A model generated the notes under the pieces. It had not been told where the DNA came from. It saw nothing but the letters and a program-made list of their open reading frames with translations, and ran no database searches. DNA of 64,000 nt from Chloroflexota bacterium (GTDB taxonomy: Bacteria; Chloroflexota; Anaerolineae; Anaerolineales; UBA11579), in NCBI GenBank assembly GCA_009391835.1, contig QWJF01000005.1:1-64000 (forward strand). The letters are read 5' to 3'. Shown in pieces: positions 24,781 through 31,374 of the stretch (its first letter is position 1; the number at the start of each line of letters is the position of its first letter). The translations under genes and the position numbers were made by a program.

Positions 24781-27058
24781 AACCACGGGTTGGCTGCTCG
24801 ATATCTATGCCGATCCGCGTGATGGCGCCGTTGTCTGGTTCATTGAGCAGAGCGGTGCCCGCCTTCGCCTAACCCACCAATTTCCGATCACATTCTATGC
24901 TGCGGGTTCGTCTGAGCAGTTGCGTGCTGCTTGGAAGTATCTGCGTAGGTCCTGGCCTGCTGTTCAGCTTGGTAAAGAGGTTCAAAAGGAGCTCTTTGAT
25001 GGGTTGACCGACGTACTCGCCATTAAAGTCCCCAATCCGGCAGTCCAGCCGCGCGTATTTCATAAACTCCACGATCTGTTTCCTGAGCTTGAATACTACA
25101 ACGCAAATCTTTCCCTCCCCCTGCTTTTTCATAGCCTCCATGATGTGTATCCTCTGGCTCTTTGCAAGATCATTGTGGATTCATCCCATCATCTCCTACA
25201 TATCCAGTCCCTTGACAACCGCTGGGAACTCAAAGCATCAGCACCTCCACTCCGAATTTTGCATATCAGGCCGGATACCAACCCAAGCCATGCGATACCC
25301 ACCCAGCTTGAACTGAAACATGCTGACTTGGAGCAAATTCTTTTTACTTCGGATCCCGCTGGCTTGCTTCGCCAGCTTAACACCATCATTGAAGAGTACG
25401 ATCCGGATTTGATCGCCACGCTTTATGGGGATAAGTGGCTTTTTCCCCATCTGTTTGAAATATCAAAGCAAACCGGTGTTCCTTTCAATCCCAATCGAGA
25501 TAAACACCGCGTCCCCATCCGGGTGAAGGAAAACACGTTCAGTAGTTACGGGCGCGTCGTTCACCGTGACAGTCAGACCCTTTTGCTGGGCCGCATCCAT
25601 ATTGATCCTCGCAACTCAATGGCTTTTGAAGATACTGGATTAATTGGAACCTTAGAGCAATCCAAGATTACGGGCTTGCCCATACAAAACATGTCTCGCC
25701 GCAGCCCGGGCGGTGGCTTCACGGCAATGCAAGTGCGTGAGGCGCTGCGCAACAATGTCCTCGTTCCCTTAAACAAGAAGCAGCGCGAACGCTATCAAAG
25801 CGCGTATAGCATGGTGCGGGCCGATAACGGTGGCATCATCTTTCAACCGATTATTGGATTGCATCGCGATGTGGCAGAGATTGATTTCTTCTCAATGTAT
25901 CCGAGCCTCATGGCTCGCTGGAACGTTTCTGCGGAAACAGTAGGCGTCGTGGGAGAGGAAACCTATATCGTTCCTGGCATTGATCGCCCTATTAATCAGG
26001 ATCGGCGCGGCGTGGTGCCTGCTATCTTGCAGCCGGTACTTGAAAAGCGCAGGATCGCAAAGCAAAAGGTCAGGGGTGGCAAGCTCGAGCCAGAAGAGCA
26101 GGAATTAATGGAATCGGTGAACGCCTCGCTAAAATGGCTCGGTTGGGTTTCCTACGGCTATCAGGGCTTTAGCGGCAATCGCATTGGCAGCATTGAAGCT
26201 CATGAGTCCATCAACGCCATCAGCCGTGAGCTTATTCTTCGTGCCAAAGAGGCCGCTGAGGATATGGATTTCGAAGTCTTACATATGTATGTGGATAGCC
26301 TCTTTGTAGCCCAACCCGGCAAGCATCTCGTGGAGGAGTTTGAGCCCCTAATCCAGGAAATGCAGCGGCGTACGGAATTAAAGCTTGATCTTGAGGGCGT
26401 CTTCCGCTGGCTCGCTTTCCTCCCATCCAAGCAAGATGAACGCCTGCCCGTACCCAATTGTTACTTCGGCGCTTTTTACGATGGGCGCGTTAAATGCCGT
26501 GGCATTATGGCTCGCCGGAGTGATACTCCGCTCTTTGTGCAGGAAGTGCAACTGCGTGCGATCGAAATGATGGCCCGTACAAAGGATTTCGACAAACTTC
26601 CCACACTATTGCCCAAGTTGGTTAGCTATTTCCGTCACGAATTTGTGCGCCTACACGAGGGCGAGGTTGAGAAATCGAAACTGGTGATTGCCCAGAATCT
26701 GAGCAAAAACCTCGACGATTACAAAGTCCATTCCGCCGGCGCTCGTGCTGCACTGCAACTCAAAAAACTGGGCAAATCTGTAGGTGCTGGACAGGTTGTT
26801 CGTTATTTGCGCACTCGTGGCGAATTCAATGTGCTTGCCTGGGATTTGGCGCTCACAGGTCAGACTTTTCTTCCGGACCATGATTGGTACGCCGATAGCT
26901 TGCTCCGCGCAGCCCACGAAGTGCTGCAATCTTTTGGGATTGAGAAAGAAATTCTCCGGGATTGGCTAGCCGGGCATTCAACCTACTATCAACCTGAAGA
27001 TTATGTGGCGGCTCCCAAAAGCGGTCTTCCCCTCCTCAGTTACTCCCCACTAGATTGA
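24758..27058 (+). CDS. B-family DNA polymerase, PolB2-like, exonuclease motifs lost
   Basis: The protein has 766 residues. The start is a TTG at 24758 behind AAAGGG (24744-24749), inside the end of the preceding gene. The palm motifs are present but altered. Motif A is EIDFFSMYPSLMARW (Asp376). Motif B is KWLGWVSYGY (Lys459 to Tyr468). Motif C reads HMYVDSLF instead of YGDTDSLF, so the first Asp is Tyr511 while the second, essential one (Asp513) remains. In the N-terminal half, ExoI and ExoII cannot be found in working form: the ExoII region reads DPDLIATLYGDKWLFPHL (about 215-232), without the Asn and Phe-Asp. This pattern is that of the archaeal PolB2/Dpo2 family, once thought inactive and linked to translesion synthesis. 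Polymerase activity without proofreading is the likely property. Confidence 0.88.
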   Translation: MAISKTRETTGWLLDIYADPRDGAVVWFIEQSGARLRLTHQFPITFYAAGSSEQLRAAWKYLRRSWPAVQLGKEVQKELFDGLTDVLAIKVPNPAVQPRVFHKLHDLFPELEYYNANLSLPLLFHSLHDVYPLALCKIIVDSSHHLLHIQSLDNRWELKASAPPLRILHIRPDTNPSHAIPTQLELKHADLEQILFTSDPAGLLRQLNTIIEEYDPDLIATLYGDKWLFPHLFEISKQTGVPFNPNRDKHRVPIRVKENTFSSYGRVVHRDSQTLLLGRIHIDPRNSMAFEDTGLIGTLEQSKITGLPIQNMSRRSPGGGFTAMQVREALRNNVLVPLNKKQRERYQSAYSMVRADNGGIIFQPIIGLHRDVAEIDFFSMYPSLMARWNVSAETVGVVGEETYIVPGIDRPINQDRRGVVPAILQPVLEKRRIAKQKVRGGKLEPEEQELMESVNASLKWLGWVSYGYQGFSGNRIGSIEAHESINAISRELILRAKEAAEDMDFEVLHMYVDSLFVAQPGKHLVEEFEPLIQEMQRRTELKLDLEGVFRWLAFLPSKQDERLPVPNCYFGAFYDGRVKCRGIMARRSDTPLFVQEVQLRAIEMMARTKDFDKLPTLLPKLVSYFRHEFVRLHEGEVEKSKLVIAQNLSKNLDDYKVHSAGARAALQLKKLGKSVGAGQVVRYLRTRGEFNVLAWDLALTGQTFLPDHDWYADSLLRAAHEVLQSFGIEKEILRDWLAGHSTYYQPEDYVAAPKSGLPLLSYSPLD

Positions 27059-27104
27059 TTCAACCCGAAAAGACCCGCATCTCACGCGCTTTCCCCATTA
27101 ACCC

Positions 27105-27144
27105 CTACCGCACCCGAATAAGCTATCCTGGGTGCGGCGGGTAG
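27105..27144. other. Hairpin between the convergent polymerase and tsaC genes
   Basis: CGCACCC (27109-27115) pairs with GGGTGCG (27130-27136), extended by CTAC/GTAG across a 4-nt bulge. There is no T tract, so it is only a possible transcription barrier. The rest of this 185-bp gap shows nothing else. Confidence 0.3.
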
Positions 27145-27243
27145 TGAGGAGGAGATCTCAACTATTCTTAATTATAGACACGCGATTTAGAGGAATCTGA
27201 GGGTTTCGTGAGGGGAAAATGAGTGCACTTTTGGCTTTTTTCG

Positions 27244-27861
27244 CTATGCCAGCGTGGCCAGTAGCTCTGCCTCGCTGATTGGCCCTTCACGCAGCACCTT
27301 GGGCATCTCTCCCATCATATCCACCACCGTGGAGGGCACTCCCCTCGGCGCGGTGCCCCCATCCACCACCAGATGCGCTCTTCCCTCCAGCTGTGCCAAC
27401 ACCTCGACCGCTGTTGACGCATTGGCCTCCCCCGAACGGTTCGCAGAAGTCACTCCCATCGGTCCAGCCGCCTTCAAAAGCGCCAAAGCGAAAGGATGGT
27501 CGGGCACCCGCACGCCGATACTTTCCCCAGCCGCCAGCGCCTCCGGCACTCGTTGATTGCGTGGCAGCACCAACGTCAACGGCCCGGGCCAGAACCGCCG
27601 CGCTAACCGCATGGCCGCCTCGCTGGGTGCCTCCGCAATTTGATTCAGGGCGTCAGCCTCGGAGATCAATACTGCGATAGCCTTCGTATGCTCTCGACCC
27701 TTGATGCGGTAAAGGCGCCGGATACTATCCTCGTCAAAAGCCAACGCCCCAAGTCCATAAACCGTATCCGTGGGAAAGGCCACTACCCCGCCTTGCTGGA
27801 GAACGTCCACGGCGTGCGAAATGGTATTTTTGGCCTCGGCGGAAAGTAACGTGGTCTTCAT
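27244..27861 (-). CDS. tsaC: TsaC/Sua5/YrdC threonylcarbamoyl-AMP synthase
   Basis: From the ATG at 27861 this is a 205-residue YrdC-domain protein that makes L-threonylcarbamoyl-AMP from Thr, bicarbonate and ATP for the t6A modification of tRNA. Seen are GGVVAFPTDTVYGLGALA near residue 24, IKGREHTKAIAVLI near 53-66, FWPGPLTLVL near 89 and the SxN motif GVTSANRSGEANA. The frame is open to 27900, but a TATGAT at 27883-27878 makes 27861 the likely start. It lacks the C-terminal Sua5 domain, so it is the short TsaC form. Its pathway partner tsaD is at 22632. Confidence 0.95.
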   Translation of the reverse strand: MKTTLLSAEAKNTISHAVDVLQQGGVVAFPTDTVYGLGALAFDEDSIRRLYRIKGREHTKAIAVLISEADALNQIAEAPSEAAMRLARRFWPGPLTLVLPRNQRVPEALAAGESIGVRVPDHPFALALLKAAGPMGVTSANRSGEANASTAVEVLAQLEGRAHLVVDGGTAPRGVPSTVVDMMGEMPKVLREGPISEAELLATLA

Positions 27862-27941
27862 AAAGGGGAACCGGCCTATCATAGCACGGTGTCCCTCCAT
27901 GAAGCTATGCGGACAAAGTCAAAACTGGCAAATCTTAATAA

Positions 27942-28895
27942 TCAGTTTCCATCTATCTCTGCCAACCAGTCCAAGACGACTTCGCTCATAAAATCGATTT
28001 GCTCCATGGTTTCGAAATTCATCAGGCTGTGTGTACCCAGAGGGTACACATGAATGACGAAAGGCTTGTCAAATTCCTGTTTAATCTCTTCAAGAATGGC
28101 CACAGTTTCGCGCGTGGGAATGCTGGCATCCCAGCCGCCTAACACCCACAAGGCCGGGATGTTCATCGCTTCAATCGATTCGCGCGGATCGAAACCACGT
28201 CGACCAGAATATTCCAGCAGATCCGCAGAGATCTCATCCAGAAGTTCGTCCGTTAGGCGCTCCGGATTTTCAAAGGTCTTTGCGCTGTAAAAATTTTCCT
28301 CGCCAACTGAAACGGCGGGGCTAACCAGCAGAACCGCGAAATGAATTTGATCGGATCTGGCCGCCGCAAGGGGCATTATCCATCCCGCCTGGCTGTTTCC
28401 AAATAAACCAATCCGTTCGGCATCAATATTCTCTTGCTGCCCCAAAAATTCTACCGCCGCGATCACATCGTCGGCTAGCCGGTTGAGCAATGCCTCGCTG
28501 TTGCCGGGGAGAAGATCAGAGTAGATGCCGTCCGAATCTCCTGCGCCCCGTTTGTCATAGCGCAATACGGCGAAACCTGCTTCTACCAGTAATTTGGCCA
28601 ACCGCAGCGATTCGTCGCGCGTGCGTCGTCCGGATCCGTGCACCATCACGACCCCTGGCACAGGTCCGTCACTGATCGGCATATAGATCCGCCCGACAAG
28701 GGTGAGGTCCCCACTCTGAAACTCCACAGGGTCAATAATTTCATAATCGAACAGTTCTTCTTCAGGAGTTGGGCTTGCCGTTGGAGCTGGAGTTGGGGTG
28801 GAGGTTTCTGCCACAGGAGCTGTGCTGCAGCCAGCTGCGGCGACGAGACAGAAACTGATAAGGATGGATAGGATGCCGGTTCGGCCTGAAACCAT
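27942..28895 (-). CDS. Secreted alpha/beta hydrolase lipoprotein
   Basis: The protein has 317 residues. The signal peptide ends in a lipobox (VAAAGC, Cys about 23), followed by a Thr/Pro/Ala linker (about 25-48). The hydrolase domain has GVVMVHGSGRR (oxyanion), RYDKRGAGDSDG, the nucleophile elbow LFGNSQAGW (Ser about 168) and the His of PLGTHSLMNF; the Asp may be in LGGWDASIP. The fold is of the acyl-CoA thioesterase/dienelactone hydrolase group. It is anchored outside the membrane; the substrate is unknown. It lies 9 nt after prmC on the same strand. Confidence 0.87.
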   Translation of the reverse strand: MVSGRTGILSILISFCLVAAAGCSTAPVAETSTPTPAPTASPTPEEELFDYEIIDPVEFQSGDLTLVGRIYMPISDGPVPGVVMVHGSGRRTRDESLRLAKLLVEAGFAVLRYDKRGAGDSDGIYSDLLPGNSEALLNRLADDVIAAVEFLGQQENIDAERIGLFGNSQAGWIMPLAAARSDQIHFAVLLVSPAVSVGEENFYSAKTFENPERLTDELLDEISADLLEYSGRRGFDPRESIEAMNIPALWVLGGWDASIPTRETVAILEEIKQEFDKPFVIHVYPLGTHSLMNFETMEQIDFMSEVVLDWLAEIDGN

Positions 28896-28904
28896 GAAGA
28901 CCTC

Positions 28905-29768
28905 CTAAGTCTGAATAATGAGTAGGCGTGCTCGCCCTTCTAAATCCTTACTCACAACAGGCCCAAAAGTTTCAAATTGGTTTTTCGCCAACTGAACAAT
29001 GTCATCTTCTAATCCAGGATCAATCTCTGCGAGAATGAGGCCACCGTCGTTGATTTTGCGCTTTGCCTGCTCCAGCAGTGGGCCGATAAAAGCCAACCCA
29101 TCTTTGCCTCCATCCAGCGCAATATGCGGCTCTCGTGCGTACACATCCAGCCCTTTGACGCGTCCACTGGGGATATATGGCAGGTTAGCGCAGACGACGT
29201 CAAAGGGCCCCTCTACACCTGCAAGCAAATCGGCCTGCAGAAATTCTATTCGTGCACTGACCCCATGCCGCTCGGCATTTCTGGCGGCCACCCTGAGCGC
29301 CGCCTCGGAGATATCGTAGGCCGTTACTTTTAATCCTGGCTCTTTCACTGCCAACGCCACCGCAATGCAGCCTGAGCCTGTGCCCACATCTACTACTTGC
29401 TGCCGCTCCGGATGTTTTCCAAGCCAATCCAGCGCTGTCTCTACTAGCAATTCGGTCTCTGGCCGCGGAATGAGCACATCCGGAGTGACGTAAATGCTCA
29501 GCCCAAAGAACTCCCATTCGCCCAACACGTAAGGAAGTGCCTCGCCTTTTTCTAGCCGCCCGAGAGCGTCTTCCCAGTCCCTCGCCGCTTCCGCGCTCAA
29601 ACTGTCCTCTGGGTGGGCAAAAAGCCAGCCTCGATCAACATGCAGCACATGCGCCAAAAGCACTTGCGCATCTAGGCTGGCGCTCTCACTGAGCGCGTCC
29701 AGTCGGCTACGGCCGGCGCGCAGCGCGTTTTCGATGGTTGGTTGATTGGGGGTGGGTGGGCTGCCCAA
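28905..29768 (-). CDS. prmC: PrmC, release factor glutamine methyltransferase
   Basis: The protein has 287 residues. PrmC methylates the Gln of the GGQ motif in release factors using S-adenosylmethionine. The helical N-terminal substrate domain covers about residues 1-85. The methyltransferase core has VVDVGTGSGCIAVALA (about 120) and the catalytic NPPY-type motif reading NLPYIP (about 190), a common variant. The gene starts 5 nt after the end of prfA, its substrate, which is the standard pairing. Confidence 0.95.
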   Translation of the reverse strand: MGSPPTPNQPTIENALRAGRSRLDALSESASLDAQVLLAHVLHVDRGWLFAHPEDSLSAEAARDWEDALGRLEKGEALPYVLGEWEFFGLSIYVTPDVLIPRPETELLVETALDWLGKHPERQQVVDVGTGSGCIAVALAVKEPGLKVTAYDISEAALRVAARNAERHGVSARIEFLQADLLAGVEGPFDVVCANLPYIPSGRVKGLDVYAREPHIALDGGKDGLAFIGPLLEQAKRKINDGGLILAEIDPGLEDDIVQLAKNQFETFGPVVSKDLEGRARLLIIQT

Positions 29769-29773
29769 AGAGT

Positions 29774-30841
29774 TTAGGCGTTTAATCCGGCCGCTGCCAG
29801 ACGCTGAGACTCATCATGGGTCGCCAACTCGTCAAAAAGATCGTCCAGGTCGCCATCCAGTAGCGCCGGTAAATTGTGGGAGGTAAAGCCAACTCGGTGG
29901 TCACTGATCCGTGATTGGGGATAGTTGTACGTCCGTATTTTCTCGGATCGTTCGCCGCTGCCCACCTGCGAGCGACGCGATTCGTCGATTTCCGCACGCC
30001 GTTTTTCCTCTTCCAGCTCAAAAAGCCGCGCCCGTAAAATGTTCATCGCTCGTTGCCGGTTCTGCAGTTGGGAGCGTTCATCCTGGCATTGCACTACGAT
30101 TCCAGACGGTATATGAGTTAAACGAACTGCAGTGGAGTTTTTCTGCACGCTTTGCCCGCCCGCCCCGGCCGACTTGTACACATCCATCTTTACGTCGCCT
30201 TCCGGGATGTTGATTTCAACCTCGTCCACCTCGGCCAGCACCGCAACCGTGGCCGTTGAGGTGTGGATCCGCCCCTGCGATTCGGTGCTCGGCACACGCT
30301 GCACCCGATGCACACCCGATTCGTATTTCAGCCGGGAATAAGCCCCGCGTCCTTTAAGCAAAAATGTCACTTCTTTAATTCCACCCACGCCGGTTTCGTT
30401 CGAAGAGAGGATTTCAGTTTTCCACCCCTGGCGTTCGGCGTAGCGTGCATACATGCGGTAGAGATCAGCCGCAAATAGGCCCGCCTCGTCCCCGCCGGTT
30501 CCAGCGCGAACTTCCATAATCACATTCTTGTTGTCCCGAGGGTCTTTTGGCAGCAGAAGGCTCTTGAGTTGGTCCTCCAGTTTTTGAATTTGTGTTTCAA
30601 GGGTTGTGGCTTCGCTGCTAGCCATCGCCGCCATATCGGCGTCATCACTCCTGGCTAATGTCTCAGCTTCCTTAAAGTCAGTGAGCGCTTTGCGGTACGC
30701 ATTGGCCTTCTCAATAATAGGATCCAATTCTGCCCGCTCAATGGAAAGTTCTGTGGCGCGTTGATAGTCCTCGCCAACTTGGAGGAGCTCCTTTTCGATG
30801 TCATCAAAGCGCGTTTGAATGCCAGCAATTTTGTCAAGCAT
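29774..30841 (-). CDS. prfA: Peptide chain release factor 1
   Basis: From the ATG at 30841 the protein has 355 residues; a TTG at 30862 is an unlikely alternative. The GGQ motif is in SAGAGGQSVQKNSTAVRL near residue 225, and the region before it has VRAGTGGDEAGLFA near 112. RF1 releases the peptide at UAA and UAG. It sits between a Tag-like gene and prmC, in the usual prfA-prmC order. Two of the three genes in this window with internal in-frame stops have TAA and one has TAG, both RF1 codons. Confidence 0.97.
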   Translation of the reverse strand: MLDKIAGIQTRFDDIEKELLQVGEDYQRATELSIERAELDPIIEKANAYRKALTDFKEAETLARSDDADMAAMASSEATTLETQIQKLEDQLKSLLLPKDPRDNKNVIMEVRAGTGGDEAGLFAADLYRMYARYAERQGWKTEILSSNETGVGGIKEVTFLLKGRGAYSRLKYESGVHRVQRVPSTESQGRIHTSTATVAVLAEVDEVEINIPEGDVKMDVYKSAGAGGQSVQKNSTAVRLTHIPSGIVVQCQDERSQLQNRQRAMNILRARLFELEEEKRRAEIDESRRSQVGSGERSEKIRTYNYPQSRISDHRVGFTSHNLPALLDGDLDDLFDELATHDESQRLAAAGLNA

Positions 30842-30864
30842 AGAATTTTCCGAGCCTTCCAAGC

Positions 30865-31323
30865 TCAGCTCATATATTGTTTTTTGAAGTCCTCATGGTC
30901 AGGTACATTTTCACCGACCACATACAGGAAATAAAAGATACCCATCGGGCCCATGTATTTAAAATCCTTCTTGATCATCTTCAGGGTGCTGTCGAAATCG
31001 GGTTGCGAACGCAGGTAATTCTTGAAGGAACCGTGCTCTTTGTCTATGGCCAGGATCCGCCGCGCATTGTCCCGGATGGCCACCAGTTTGCGTTGATTTC
31101 GAATTACCCGTGCGTCCTGAGTCAAACGTTCAATGTCTCGTTCATCGTAATCTGCCACCTTGCTGACTTCCAACCCATCCATTGCTTCCTTGATGGTCGC
31201 CATCTTGTTCTCAACCACCTTCCAGGACATGCCACTCTGAAAAACTACCTTTGTCATAATCTCCAGGTAGTCATTAATGGATTCAACCGTTTTGCGCTCG
31301 GGTGCTGCTGGTTCCTCAGGCAT
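30865..31323 (-). CDS. DNA-3-methyladenine glycosylase I-like protein, catalytic Glu not seen
   Basis: The protein has 152 residues. The stretch DYLEIMTKVVFQSGMSWKVV near residues 18-37 and DIERLTQDARVIRNQRK near 62 match the Tag (3-methyladenine glycosylase I) fold: the family has LxxExFQAGLSW and a later DxxIIRNRxKI motif. In Tag the Glu before the QAGLSW motif recognises 3-methyladenine; here that place is occupied by Lys/Val. The N-terminal zinc-ligand Cys and His also seem to be missing. It may thus be a non-catalytic relative or have another base specificity. It lies between sbcC and prfA on the same strand. Confidence 0.65.
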   Translation of the reverse strand: MPEEPAAPERKTVESINDYLEIMTKVVFQSGMSWKVVENKMATIKEAMDGLEVSKVADYDERDIERLTQDARVIRNQRKLVAIRDNARRILAIDKEHGSFKNYLRSQPDFDSTLKMIKKDFKYMGPMGIFYFLYVVGENVPDHEDFKKQYMS

Positions 31324-31374
31324 TTAGCCTCCTCAGTCAGTCGATCCTTTGAAGTTTAACATATGGGGCACAGC

